Shown: piece by piece, positions 34,939 to 43,993 of the stretch
Layout of the letters: the number at the start of each line of letters is the position of its first letter
How positions within the stretch are numbered: the stretch's first letter is position 1
From: Vibrio barjaei
GTDB taxonomy: Bacteria > Pseudomonadota > Gammaproteobacteria > Enterobacterales > Vibrionaceae
NCBI RefSeq assembly: GCF_001639065.2
Contig: NZ_LQXO02000005.1
Location: 124,001-188,000, forward strand
Direction of reading: 5' to 3'
DNA: 64,000 nucleotides
Program-made: the position numbers and the translations under genes
The notes under the pieces: generated by a model
Databases searched by the model: none
What the model was told of the DNA's origin: nothing
The model's input: the letters and a program-made list of their open reading frames with translations, nothing else

Positions 34939-35793
34939 TTAGGAAAAGAACAGCCCCGTTTCTTGGACAAGAAGCTGGGTTGGTTTGGAGTAAATGTGTT
35001 GTTCCTTAGCACCCACGAGCTGAACTAATAGCACCTTATCTGAAGCCAAACACTGGCGTAATACTCGCAATACCATAGCCACATCGAGTTTGTGTTTCTC
35101 TAGGTTTGAGCTGTGTCTTGAGATGGAAGGCAGATCGATGGTTACAACCAGTTTGTCGCAGTGACTGATAAATCGCGCGAGCTGCTCTTTTATCATTGCT
35201 CGGTTTCTGTATACCACTTCATTTGAAAGTAGCCAATCGCACCCCATATCTTCCGCGTACTCCAACTGTTTTTTATTGCAGCGATTATTGTCGATGCCGA
35301 TATGAAAGGCGCGGCATTCATTGTATCTGTTAAGTGCAAAATGAAGCATCGAACCGACAGTGACATCAAGGCATTGATCGAGTAGCAATTCTGCGTTGAT
35401 GTTTACAATACCAATTTCATCTTTGTCGATCAGTAGATTGGGAATAATGTCGAGCAAGGTTTCGTGGCAATTGGTAATGACGAGCGGCATTGCACCAACC
35501 GCAAGTTGTTGGTTGAGCTGACCGGTGAAGTCGCGTTTTGCAACCGGGCTTTCGAAGTAAGGTCTTTCGGAGCAGTAACTACCCAGAATCGGATAATGGC
35601 CAATTTTTCTCATTGAATGAGAATTTTGTTGTGAGCTTAGCCAGTCGTAGGCGGTTTCCAGGAGGGAGTCAGCGTCTTCAAACTGGGCATTATTCATAGG
35701 CTTGATAGCTTCCGACACCGTGAATACGGAAAGTTGGCTTTCTAACGCAGGATGATAACGACGTTTCCAGATTTGTTTGAAGACGTTGAGCAT
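34939..35793 (-). CDS. Degenerate ureohydrolase (HutG-like), probably inactive
   Basis: The 284-residue protein follows the formimidoylglutamase/arginase fold: PLVITNCHETLLDI (108-112 where GGGHE is expected), IGIVNINAELLL (131-135 in place of DAHFD), FHIGIDNNRCNKK, YAEDMGCDWLL and CDKLVVTIDLPSIS (in place of DxDxxDxA). Only the first His-Glu pair of the metal site survives, so manganese binding and hydrolysis are unlikely. It lies 6 bp after an IclR regulator gene and is co-transcribed with it. Its role, perhaps as a sensor or structural partner, is inferred. Confidence 0.6.
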   Translation of the reverse strand: MLNVFKQIWKRRYHPALESQLSVFTVSEAIKPMNNAQFEDADSLLETAYDWLSSQQNSHSMRKIGHYPILGSYCSERPYFESPVAKRDFTGQLNQQLAVGAMPLVITNCHETLLDIIPNLLIDKDEIGIVNINAELLLDQCLDVTVGSMLHFALNRYNECRAFHIGIDNNRCNKKQLEYAEDMGCDWLLSNEVVYRNRAMIKEQLARFISHCDKLVVTIDLPSISRHSSNLEKHKLDVAMVLRVLRQCLASDKVLLVQLVGAKEQHIYSKPTQLLVQETGLFFS

Positions 35794-35799
35794 GATGAA

Positions 35800-36534
35800 T
35801 TACCTTTCTGGTGGCAGCGCCCTTGCTGCTTGCAAAACATGTAGAATAAATCTGTCCTTGTTGGCTTCTACACGATAGGCAGGAGCCATAATGGAAACAG
35901 CACCAATTAATTTCGAGCCCTTCATTACTGGTGCACTGATGCCTGTTACCCCAGGATCGAACTCAGAAGTACTGATGGCAAATCCCTGACGGCGAATCTG
36001 ATCCAGTTCCTTATTCCAATCTGTGACGTTTTCGTGTTCACCAAAATGACGCAGTATTTTTTCGCAACGAGATTCTGGTAAATAAGCCAGCATCACTTTA
36101 GATGAAGCTCCGCGAAGCAAAGGTTGGCTCTGTCCTCTTACATAGCTGCAGCGAAGTGCTTGCGCACTCTCTTGTAAGCTGACACATAGAGCACGATAAC
36201 CAACTGGTACCATGTAGGCCGACATCTCACCAGTCTGCTTTTGCAATCGGAACAATATGCTCTCTATCGCTTCTAGGTTGTGTGTACTCGATTGATAGCT
36301 GTGCATCAACATCAGAGCAGCTGGACCAACAATCAGTGTTTTGTCGTGTGGACTCTCTTCAATAAGATTCCACTCTTTAAGCAGCTTTATATGACGATAA
36401 AGACTGCTGAGAGGAACGCCGAGTTGAATGCTTAAATCTTTTGCTGAAACAGGCGTATCAGACACGGCAACTTGCATTAAAAGTTGCAGTGGCTTTTCAT
36501 TAACCTGAGTAGTGGGTTGCTGTGTATTTCCCAT
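35800..36534 (-). CDS. IclR-family transcriptional regulator
   Basis: With the ATG at 36534 the product has 244 residues. The N-terminal winged helix (KPLQLLMQVAVSDTPVSAKDLSIQLGVPLSSLYRHIKLLKEWNLIE) and the C-terminal effector domain (LRGASSKVMLAYLPES, QGFAISTSEFDPGVTGISAPVM, GAVSIMAPAYRVE) are typical. IclR proteins usually sense small acids. The only gene linked to it is the degenerate ureohydrolase, 6 bp downstream. A TTG-initiated longer form is less likely. Confidence 0.87.
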   Translation of the reverse strand: MGNTQQPTTQVNEKPLQLLMQVAVSDTPVSAKDLSIQLGVPLSSLYRHIKLLKEWNLIEESPHDKTLIVGPAALMLMHSYQSSTHNLEAIESILFRLQKQTGEMSAYMVPVGYRALCVSLQESAQALRCSYVRGQSQPLLRGASSKVMLAYLPESRCEKILRHFGEHENVTDWNKELDQIRRQGFAISTSEFDPGVTGISAPVMKGSKLIGAVSIMAPAYRVEANKDRFILHVLQAARALPPER

Positions 36535-36904
36535 ATCTGTGTTATCTATTATCAAAACCAATTACGCAATTTATATTCCTACTGAATAAGAAAGGAAACA
36601 AAAATCTTGCGGCTCATTCTCATTAGATGATAAGCGCAGGTTTTGGAAATGAACGAGCGAAGAAAGACCTAGGTGAGCTCATAATGAGCACACTACATTA
36701 ATGGCTTGTTTATCAATAGGGGGCTGTGACTGCTTCTTCTTCACAAATACTCGGTTTCGCTACATAAGCACGACTCCCTACGTCTATTTTGTTGCCGAAA
36801 ATGAAGGTTGAATGGAGAGTGTTGTCGTTAGTTAGATTCTTTTGTTTGGCGACCGTGAGACAGCATTTATCTATAAAGCAGGTTGGTCTTTTTAGGTCGA
36901 TATA
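36535..36904. other. Intergenic region upstream of the IclR gene
   Basis: This 370-bp stretch has no credible ORF. It should carry the IclR promoter and ends at the terminator of the neighbouring outer-membrane gene. A small perfect palindrome, GCTCATAATGAGC, lies near 36675-36687. No other element was recognised. Confidence 0.4.
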
Positions 36905-36935
36905 AAAAAAGCCACTTCGGAGAAGTGGCTTTTTT
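36905..36935. terminator. Strong bidirectional intrinsic terminator
   Basis: A perfect 14-bp stem (36905-36918 with 36922-36935) with a GGA loop, A-run before and T-run after. It ends the minus-strand outer-membrane protein gene. Confidence 0.9.
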
Positions 36936-36961
36936 AAGCTAACTGACGTGCTTGAGATAGC

Positions 36962-37540
36962 TTAGAATTTGTATGATGCGCCTAGGTATAGGGAACCGAT
37001 GTTGTATGTATCTGTATCCACTCCAGCCATATCAACGTTAAATGCGTCTGCTTCATATGCTAAACGAAGGCCAAGACCATCGATTTGTGCTGGCATGTAC
37101 TCAACGCCGACACCATATCTAAATCCAGTTGCAGAATCATCTTCGCTGTGACCGTTAGCTTTAAGTTCAGCAGATACTCTCGATAGACCTACAGTTGCAA
37201 ATGGGCGAATGCCATTATCGAAGGTATAACCAAGATTAGCAGCCAGCGATAGAGCAGTTGGAGTGATTTCTACACCTTTAGTGAACTTACTATCTGAAGT
37301 TAGAGCACCGTAGTTTGTGTAACCACCTTCTAGAGAAACAATGCGGTTAAACGCATATCCGCCATAAATACGCCAAGAACGTTCACCATCAAATGTCGGA
37401 GCGTAAGAACGATCCTTATTTTCTAGTTTACTTTCCATTAAACCAAAACCACCACCCACGTAAAAACCTGAGTCAGTTGCGCCTGCAAATGCGCTAGTTG
37501 CGAATAGACCTGTTAAAACGAGTGCCACTGCTTTTTTCAT
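36962..37540 (-). CDS. Outer-membrane beta-barrel protein (OmpA-N/porin-like)
   Basis: The 192-residue protein has a signal peptide (MKKAVALVLTGLFATSAFAGA) and eight-strand barrel features: GFYVGGGFGLMESK, WRIYGGYAFNRIVSLEGGY, ATVGLSRVSAEL and the final aromatic LYLGASYKF. No OmpA peptidoglycan-binding domain is present. It is probably a small outer-membrane adaptor or adhesin. It has its own promoter region and a strong terminator. Confidence 0.85.
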   Translation of the reverse strand: MKKAVALVLTGLFATSAFAGATDSGFYVGGGFGLMESKLENKDRSYAPTFDGERSWRIYGGYAFNRIVSLEGGYTNYGALTSDSKFTKGVEITPTALSLAANLGYTFDNGIRPFATVGLSRVSAELKANGHSEDDSATGFRYGVGVEYMPAQIDGLGLRLAYEADAFNVDMAGVDTDTYNIGSLYLGASYKF

Positions 37541-37913
37541 TCTGATACCTATTAAATAGTCTTGTAAATTGTTTCGGGGCGTACTCTAAAGAGTTTCGAA
37601 TCTGATGTCTGTGAGGAAATGTCGTGAATTGTGTAGGAACTGTCTGGATGTGTTTGGAGTTAATATCTGTGAAATCCACTTTTCAAAAGCAAACGTTTAA
37701 CCGAAAAAAGGTGAACTATCTCACTAAAAAATAGGCAGTTGAGGTGGCTTTATATTAGATTAATCAGTATAAATGCTCTCCATTTCCTTGAGCTCTTCGA
37801 CGTGGGTCATGTATGTTTATGTAACAAGTGCATACACTTGTTGCCTTTCTGCATGGAGCCGGAGTGAGTAAATGGAAGAATGAGGCTTATCAACTATTCC
37901 AAGAGAGGTAACG
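37541..37913. other. Divergent intergenic region with a PurR-like box
   Basis: It contains AAGCAAACGTTTAACC at 37687-37702, which matches 13 of 16 positions of the PurR operator, and AT-rich promoter DNA for both neighbours. An AGAGAGG ribosome-binding site precedes the adenosine deaminase start. No other clear element was found. Confidence 0.45.
37687..37702 (+). promoter_or_regulatory. Possible PurR-type operator upstream of adenosine deaminase
   Basis: The core GCAAACGTTT is the centre of the PurR/LacI-family site. It lies about 212 bp from the start codon, which is far for a repressor unless the leader is long. Confidence 0.35.
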
Positions 37914-38903
37914 ATGAACTATAAACAACTGCCAAAAATCGACCTTCACTGTCACTTAGATGGCAGCGTGCGACCTGAAACCATCATCGAACTTGCCTCT
38001 ATCCAAGGTGTTGATATTCCCTCTCAGGATATTGAAGTTATTCGTGACTTGATGATTGCCCCTGAGACGTGCCCAAACTTACTCGAGTATTTAAAGCGTT
38101 TTGATCTACCTTTATCTGTGATGCAGACTAAAGAAGCCTTGGAACGTATCGCCTTTGAAGTCTATGAAGATGCGGCACTTGAGAATGTTAAGTATATGGA
38201 AGTTCGTTTTGGCCCTCTATTACACAGAGAGCAAGGTCTTAATATTGAAGATATCATCAGCTCAGTAGTGGCTGGCATGAAACGAGCAGAAGAAGTACAC
38301 GGCATTAAAGGCAACATTATTCTGTCTTTGCTACGTCATATGCCAACCGATGAGATTAATGATGTCATTGATGTTGGTGCTTCGTACCTAGGTAAAGGTG
38401 TAGCGGCATTTGACCTCGCGGGCGGAGAAGAGCTTGGGTTCTGTGAGAAATTTGTTCCTTTTGCGAAATACGCAAAAGAGCAGGGTTTGAGCGTCACGAT
38501 TCACGCTGGTGAACAAGGCGAAGGGCAGAACGTTTACGATGCCATCACCATGTTAGGTGCAGAGCGTGTGGGACATGGCATTCATATTGCCACTCATCAA
38601 CAAGCGTTTGACTTAGTGCATGAAAAACAAGTGGCGTTAGAAACCTGTCCGAGCAGTAATGTACAGACAAAAGCGGTGGAAAGCATGACGGTACACCCGA
38701 TTGAGGATTTCCGTCAGCGTGGTATTCCAGTCACCATCAATACTGATAATCGCACCGTATCGAATACGACAATGACGAAAGAAGTTCAGTTGGTGATTGA
38801 GCAGTTTGGATTGTCCGAAGAAGACTATATGCATATCTATCGCAATAGCGTTAATGCTGCTTTTACTGACGATGCGATTAAGCAACAGCTATTAGCTGTA
38901 TAG
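37914..38903 (+). CDS. add: Adenosine deaminase
   Basis: The 329-residue enzyme converts adenosine to inosine. Its zinc and catalytic motifs are complete: [30 protein letters not shown], the GHG variant [16 protein letters not shown] and INTDNRTVS. The RVGHG form separates it from the adenine-deaminase-like protein at 61133, which has RVDHG. The start has an AGAGAGG ribosome-binding site. It has its own terminator at 38920-38950. Confidence 0.9.
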   Translation: MNYKQLPKIDLHCHLDGSVRPETIIELASIQGVDIPSQDIEVIRDLMIAPETCPNLLEYLKRFDLPLSVMQTKEALERIAFEVYEDAALENVKYMEVRFGPLLHREQGLNIEDIISSVVAGMKRAEEVHGIKGNIILSLLRHMPTDEINDVIDVGASYLGKGVAAFDLAGGEELGFCEKFVPFAKYAKEQGLSVTIHAGEQGEGQNVYDAITMLGAERVGHGIHIATHQQAFDLVHEKQVALETCPSSNVQTKAVESMTVHPIEDFRQRGIPVTINTDNRTVSNTTMTKEVQLVIEQFGLSEEDYMHIYRNSVNAAFTDDAIKQQLLAV

Positions 38904-38919
38904 TTGCTGGTTCGAATGT

Positions 38920-38950
38920 AAAAAGCCCGCTTCATTGAAGCGGGCTTTTT
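38920..38950. terminator. Strong bidirectional terminator
   Basis: A 15-bp stem (38920-38934 with 38936-38950) with A- and T-runs on both sides lies between the convergent add and TonB-receptor genes. Confidence 0.9.
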
Positions 38951-38972
38951 TATTGCTCTGTGTTGTCAGCGA

Positions 38973-41147
38973 TTAAAAATCGATTTCGTAACCTAGACTG
39001 AATGTTCGACCACGGCCAGAGAAATAATACGCATTGTGGTGGCGTATCTGGCTAAAGTAGTTGATGTACTGCTCGTTCAATAGGTTTTCAATACCGACAC
39101 TGATACGACCGTAACGCTGCATATCGTAGAACATAGATACATCCATTAAGCCGTAGCCGTCAAACTGCTGTGCACTACCGGCATCGTTTTTCTCTTTACT
39201 GCGAGAGAACATATGGTTGTATTGTAGGCGACCATTCCAACGGTCAGAGAAGCTGTGGTTGACCGCCATCAATAGGCGATCAGGAGACAGGTTCTTAAGA
39301 TCCATATCGCTATCCACCGAGCCATCTTGATTGGTATCTACTTGACCTTCTACGTGAGCATACAGTGCCTGAATCTGTGTAGTGGGCAAAATATTGTAGG
39401 TCGCGGTGAACTCGTAACCTTTAATATCGGTGCGTTGGCGTACAACATCATAAGTACCGCCGCTGTTAAGGCTTAGGTTCGCACCATCTTTGGCGATGGA
39501 CATGTAAGTACTACCACTGACAAACCATTTGTCATCGCTGTAGCTTAGCCCCACTTCGTAGTTATCCGTTATAACAGGTTTCACCGCCGGCATGGTGTTG
39601 AAGTCGATAGGTGCACCGCCTACAGGAGCAACGACGGTTGGACCACCGATCCAGTTACCACGCAGCACACGTCCAATATCTGGCAAACCGAAGCCTTGGC
39701 TAAAGCCAACGAATGAACTGATACTTGGGGTAAAGTCATAAACAGCGCCAGCATTAAAGACGGCCTGAGAAAAGTTTTGCTCGCCGCCAATAATATCAAC
39801 CTGACGATGCCCTGCGTTACCATAGCCCCACAAAGTTTGACCATCTGCAACCGTTACTTTGGTATTCTCAAAGCGAACACCACCAGAAAGTCGTAGAGAA
39901 TCGGTGACTAGCATATCGCCCTGAATAAAGGGAGCTAAGCTCTGGTACATCATATCTGGGGTTACATCTTTACCCGATTGAGTGAGTGTTTGTTTTGTGG
40001 TGTCTTCCAGACCGTCTAGACCAACGACCCAGCTATCATCCCAGCCAAGAAGATCGGTTTTGACATAACTTAGCTTAAAGCCTTTTTTGGTCGATACGAT
40101 AGCGCCTTGATCATATTGTTTGTTCGCTGTTGGCCACCATGATGCTTCACCAAAGACCGCTTCAAAGTCTTGGTAAAAGGCTTGAAATTTCAGCTCGCCA
40201 CCAAAGAAGTCATAATGGTCATAACCAAAGTTATACAGTTCCGCATAGTTTGACGTAGGATCGCCAGAAGGTGTGCCCGGAACCACGGTTCCCGGAACGC
40301 CATTTTGCCAGTCGCCAGGAACACTAACGTAGTTCTGGTTACCTTTTAGTTGGTAGCGACTAGCACTGAAGCTAACGCGTTGATTACCGCCGTCAAAGTT
40401 ATAGCCGCCTTTAGCGAGAAAGTTAGTGGCATTGGAATCTTGGGTTTCACCTTGGATAGAGTTCATGCCAATTGGGTTGCCATTACCATCGTAATACAGC
40501 CCTTGTTGTTCCCACGTACCGCCAATAAAGAGATCGTAATCTTCGTCATACTGACTCAGATTGTAATAGACTTTACCAACGGTACCATCTTCCTTTAGGT
40601 TTGAGGTTACGCGTGTTCCAACGGTCTGCTTCCAATGGTCGCCTGGCTTAGCACTTTTTGTCACGTAGTTAATGATACCGCCAGTGGCGCCGTTACCTTG
40701 TACGGCACTTGCCCCTTGAACCACTTCCACACGCTCTAGCATTGAAGAATCTACGGTATAACCGTTACGGTTACCATTGCGAAGTGGGTTATTTTGTGGA
40801 ACACCGTCGACCATGATAAGTGCGGTACGTCCACGAAGGTTCTCACCTTGGGTAGAGAGCTTTTGTCGACTTGGCGTCATGCCCGGAACTAGGTTGGCGA
40901 TAACACTGGTTAGGTCATCGGATACCGCGGTTTGTTGTTCCAGTTCTTTTTCTGAAATGACATGAACTGAGCCCGGAATTTTATCTGTATCTTGACTGTA
41001 GCGGGTCGCAGTAACGACCATATTTTCGTCAGTTTTCTGTTTGTTTGTTGGCTGTGATTCGTTTACTTCTTCTGTCGCAAATGCTTGTCCGATTGACAGA
41101 GCGAGAAGCGAAAGGGAGACGACTTTCTTCCCAGTTTGATTTGCCAT
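38973..41147 (-). CDS. TonB-dependent siderophore receptor (IutA/PvuA-like)
   Basis: The 724-residue protein has a signal peptide, a plug domain (MVVTATRYSQDTDKIPGSVHVI, LRGRTALIMVDGVPQNNP, RVEVVQGASAVQGNGATGG) and a 22-strand barrel ending in SGRGRTFSLGYEIDF. Motifs and ending resemble the aerobactin receptor IutA and related Vibrio receptors for citrate-based siderophores. Its own Fur box lies upstream. The ABC importer genes are next to it, but no biosynthetic genes are, so it likely takes up foreign siderophores. The exact ligand is unknown. Confidence 0.85.
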   Translation of the reverse strand: MANQTGKKVVSLSLLALSIGQAFATEEVNESQPTNKQKTDENMVVTATRYSQDTDKIPGSVHVISEKELEQQTAVSDDLTSVIANLVPGMTPSRQKLSTQGENLRGRTALIMVDGVPQNNPLRNGNRNGYTVDSSMLERVEVVQGASAVQGNGATGGIINYVTKSAKPGDHWKQTVGTRVTSNLKEDGTVGKVYYNLSQYDEDYDLFIGGTWEQQGLYYDGNGNPIGMNSIQGETQDSNATNFLAKGGYNFDGGNQRVSFSASRYQLKGNQNYVSVPGDWQNGVPGTVVPGTPSGDPTSNYAELYNFGYDHYDFFGGELKFQAFYQDFEAVFGEASWWPTANKQYDQGAIVSTKKGFKLSYVKTDLLGWDDSWVVGLDGLEDTTKQTLTQSGKDVTPDMMYQSLAPFIQGDMLVTDSLRLSGGVRFENTKVTVADGQTLWGYGNAGHRQVDIIGGEQNFSQAVFNAGAVYDFTPSISSFVGFSQGFGLPDIGRVLRGNWIGGPTVVAPVGGAPIDFNTMPAVKPVITDNYEVGLSYSDDKWFVSGSTYMSIAKDGANLSLNSGGTYDVVRQRTDIKGYEFTATYNILPTTQIQALYAHVEGQVDTNQDGSVDSDMDLKNLSPDRLLMAVNHSFSDRWNGRLQYNHMFSRSKEKNDAGSAQQFDGYGLMDVSMFYDMQRYGRISVGIENLLNEQYINYFSQIRHHNAYYFSGRGRTFSLGYEIDF

Positions 41148-41198
41148 GTGTCCTGATTACCACTGTGTTTCTCATTAGGGTGGCGATATTAATGCTTT

Positions 41199-41213
41199 TG
41201 ATAATAGTTATCA
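41199..41213. promoter_or_regulatory. Fur box upstream of the TonB receptor
   Basis: TGATAATAGTTATCA is a 7-1-7 Fur site with one mismatch to TGATAATNATTATCA. It lies about 50 bp before the receptor start, in AT-rich DNA. Confidence 0.8.
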
Positions 41214-41262
41214 ATAACGTTATTATTATTAACGAAAGGCGATCTATAACCTATTGATATAA

Positions 41263-42027
41263 TTATCGTGCTACACACATAGGTGAACCAGAAATTGGGT
41301 CTTCAATCACCAACGCATCAAGGTCAAAGACTTCTTTTAATAACGATTGGGTAAACACGTCTTTTGGAGTGCCATGGGTTACGAGTTGCCCTTGCTTTAG
41401 CACCACCAAATGGTCGCAGTAACGACAGGCTTGGTTTAAATCGTGCAGTACCACAATCACCGTTTTCCCTTGTGCATGCATATCTTGCATCATCCGCATG
41501 AGCTCAATTTGATGAGATAGATCCAAATAAGTCGTTGGCTCATCAAGCATCACAATTTCAGTATCCTGAGCGACGATCATTGCGATCCAAGCACGTTGTC
41601 TTTGACCTCCAGAGAGCGCATCAATCGGGCTTTGTGCAAGTGTATCTACACCAGTTGCTTGCATTGCATTAGCTACAATCGCTTTATCTTCAGGGGACAA
41701 TTTGCCCCAGTGAGAGGTATAAGGCGCGCGGCCATACTCCACCAGTTTTTGAATCGTGATGCCTTCCGGGCTGGTATGGGTTTGCGGAAGCATAGAAAGG
41801 CGTCTGGCCAACGACTTGGAGCCGTACTCATCTAGGGGCGTAGAATCAAGTAGGACTCTTCCAGATTTAGGCTTATTTATCCGCGCTAATGTTTTCAACA
41901 ACGTGGACTTTCCACATCCATTGGGACCAATTAACGCAGTAATTTTGCCTTTCGGAATCGTCAAATTCAGATTTTCAATAATGGTGTTATTGCCATAGGC
42001 AACGTTCAATTTCTCGACAGACAGCAT
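41263..42027 (-). CDS. Iron-siderophore ABC transporter ATPase
   Basis: The 254-residue FecE/FhuC-type ATPase has Walker A GPNGCGKSTLLK, signature LSGGQRQRAWIAMI, Walker B IVMLDEPTTYLDLSH and a H-loop VLHDLNQ. It powers the two permeases upstream. Its start overlaps the permease stop by 1 bp. The final gene of the importer unit. Confidence 0.9.
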   Translation of the reverse strand: MLSVEKLNVAYGNNTIIENLNLTIPKGKITALIGPNGCGKSTLLKTLARINKPKSGRVLLDSTPLDEYGSKSLARRLSMLPQTHTSPEGITIQKLVEYGRAPYTSHWGKLSPEDKAIVANAMQATGVDTLAQSPIDALSGGQRQRAWIAMIVAQDTEIVMLDEPTTYLDLSHQIELMRMMQDMHAQGKTVIVVLHDLNQACRYCDHLVVLKQGQLVTHGTPKDVFTQSLLKEVFDLDALVIEDPISGSPMCVAR

Positions 42028-42992
42028 TACCAGCCCTTGTAACGTTTGAGTAGGAAGATGAAATAGGGTGCGCCAATAACAGAGGTTAGAACGCCGGCAG
42101 GAAGTTCGATCGGCGGCGAGATCCCTCGAGCGATGGTATCGGCAGTAAGGACAAGAAGTGCACCAATCACAGCGGAGCCCATCAGTAAGGCTTTATGATT
42201 ATGTCCGAACAGTAGTCTAGCGAGATGCGGGGCAAGAAGACCAACAAAGCTTATCGTTCCGGCGATAGACACACTCAAACTGGCAAGCATGACGGCGCAG
42301 ATCAGTGCCATGGCTTGCACTTTATCAAGCTCTACACCAAGGGAGATGGCAGATTCATCGCCAAGACCAACAATGTCCAGTCGCCATGCGAGCCACAATG
42401 AAAGAGGCAGTAAGATAGCAAGCCCCACCCAGATATAAGGCATCTGCTCCCAGCCTCGTCCCCATAGACTGCCGGTGAGCCAAATCATTGCAGTATTGAT
42501 CTCGATTGGGTGCACCACTAGCAAATAATCGATGCCGCTAGCAAGAAAGGCACTGATAGCAATTCCAGTGAGTGCCATTCTGGCTGGTGGTAGTTGAACT
42601 GAGCGCGCGATGATGATCAGCAATAACCCCACAGATACGCCACCAATCATAGCGGCAACTGGCAGCATCCAAACTGGTGCATTGGGGAATACTGTTAACA
42701 AAAGCGTGGCAACAAACCCGGCACCAGCACTTACGCCGATTAAATCTGGTGAGGCGAGAGGGTTGCGGATCACGCCTTGGACCAAGGCTCCAGATATTCC
42801 TAATCCAGCGCCAACACCAATGGCGAGGAAGAGGCGTGGAAGTCGATAGTGATTGACGACGAAATCGTACTCGCCACCTTTGAAGGCCGTTGCGGTTATT
42901 TGCGACAACGATAAGTCAGCGACTCCTACTAACAAACTGAAAACAGACAGTGCGAGGGTAGTCGAGATAAGGACTAGCCAAGTTCTACTCAT
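42027..42992 (-). CDS. FecCD-family siderophore permease (second)
   Basis: The 321-residue permease has about nine to ten helices and the FecCD patterns GVIRNPLASPDLIGVSAGAG, SFVGLLAPHLARLLFGHNHK and GISPPIELPAGVLTSVIGAPYF. It forms a heterodimer with the preceding permease and overlaps it by 4 bp. It corresponds in position to PvuD in vibrioferrin clusters, but the ligand is unproven. Confidence 0.9.
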   Translation of the reverse strand: MSRTWLVLISTTLALSVFSLLVGVADLSLSQITATAFKGGEYDFVVNHYRLPRLFLAIGVGAGLGISGALVQGVIRNPLASPDLIGVSAGAGFVATLLLTVFPNAPVWMLPVAAMIGGVSVGLLLIIIARSVQLPPARMALTGIAISAFLASGIDYLLVVHPIEINTAMIWLTGSLWGRGWEQMPYIWVGLAILLPLSLWLAWRLDIVGLGDESAISLGVELDKVQAMALICAVMLASLSVSIAGTISFVGLLAPHLARLLFGHNHKALLMGSAVIGALLVLTADTIARGISPPIELPAGVLTSVIGAPYFIFLLKRYKGW

Positions 42993-43987
42993 GAGCTAAA
43001 CCGACTTTTTATAGAAAGAAAAATGAAAAATGGCGTACCTATCAGCGCAGTGACGATACCAACCGGCGTTTCTGTGGGAAAGGCTATAGCTCTGGCAAGT
43101 ACGTCTGAGCACATGACTAAGATTGCCCCCAATAATGCGCTAGCGGGAATGAGAGCGAAGAAGCTGTGTCCGACAAGTTTGCGTGCAATATGAGGAATTA
43201 ACAGACCGACAAAGCCAATAGGGCCTGCAATGGAAACACTGATACTGGTTAGTAAAATAATAGCCACGAAAGCCAGTAATCGAATCAAGCTGGTATTTAC
43301 GCCCAAGCCTTTAGCGACATCGTTACCAAGAACTAGCAGGTTGAGAGGATGAGCAAGCGCCCACGCTAACGCTAACCCCACAACACTAATTGGCAATAAC
43401 TGGTGCAGGGCAGACCAATCTAAGTTACTAATTGAGCCAATGAGCCAAGATTGCACGCTATAGGCTTGATCGTCAGCAAGAATAATCGTTGCGCGTGTGA
43501 GCCCAAGCAGCAAAGCGTTGATAGCGATGCCCGCCAATACCAGTTTCACAGGGTGTGGACGATCATCAAAAGCGCCACCAAGAAACATAACCAACAGACC
43601 ACTTAACGCGCTGCCTATCGCACCCATTACCGCGGTTGGCACGGATAAAGATAAGAAGCCAAAGCTACTCAACACGATAAATAGTGCCGCTCCGGAATTG
43701 ATAGCAAGCACGGATGGTGAAGCGAGGGGGTTACGAGTCAATCCTTGCATGAGAGCGCCTGCAACAGCGAGGTTAGCTCCAATTAATGCACCGCTGAGTA
43801 CACGAGGCATTCTTAGTGTTGCGATGATTTGATGCTCCATGCTGGCTGAGTCAAAGTGTAGCCAGAAGCCCTGCAATGATTGAAAAGATAGGTCAAAGCT
43901 AGACCACGCCACTAAAGAGAGATTTAGGCTCAGCAACGTACCAGCAATAAGTGCAAGCCAGAGCTTGCACTGTGTTGATTGAAGCAT
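42989..43987 (-). CDS. FecCD-family siderophore permease (first)
   Basis: The 332-residue permease has the motifs GALMQGLTRNPLASPSVLAIN, GFVGLLIPHIARKLVGHS and FPTETPVGIVTALIGTPFF. It follows the binding-protein gene by 6 bp and overlaps the second permease. It corresponds in position to PvuC/FecC. Confidence 0.9.
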   Translation of the reverse strand: MLQSTQCKLWLALIAGTLLSLNLSLVAWSSFDLSFQSLQGFWLHFDSASMEHQIIATLRMPRVLSGALIGANLAVAGALMQGLTRNPLASPSVLAINSGAALFIVLSSFGFLSLSVPTAVMGAIGSALSGLLVMFLGGAFDDRPHPVKLVLAGIAINALLLGLTRATIILADDQAYSVQSWLIGSISNLDWSALHQLLPISVVGLALAWALAHPLNLLVLGNDVAKGLGVNTSLIRLLAFVAIILLTSISVSIAGPIGFVGLLIPHIARKLVGHSFFALIPASALLGAILVMCSDVLARAIAFPTETPVGIVTALIGTPFFIFLSIKSRFSS

Positions 43988-43993
43988 ATTGAA

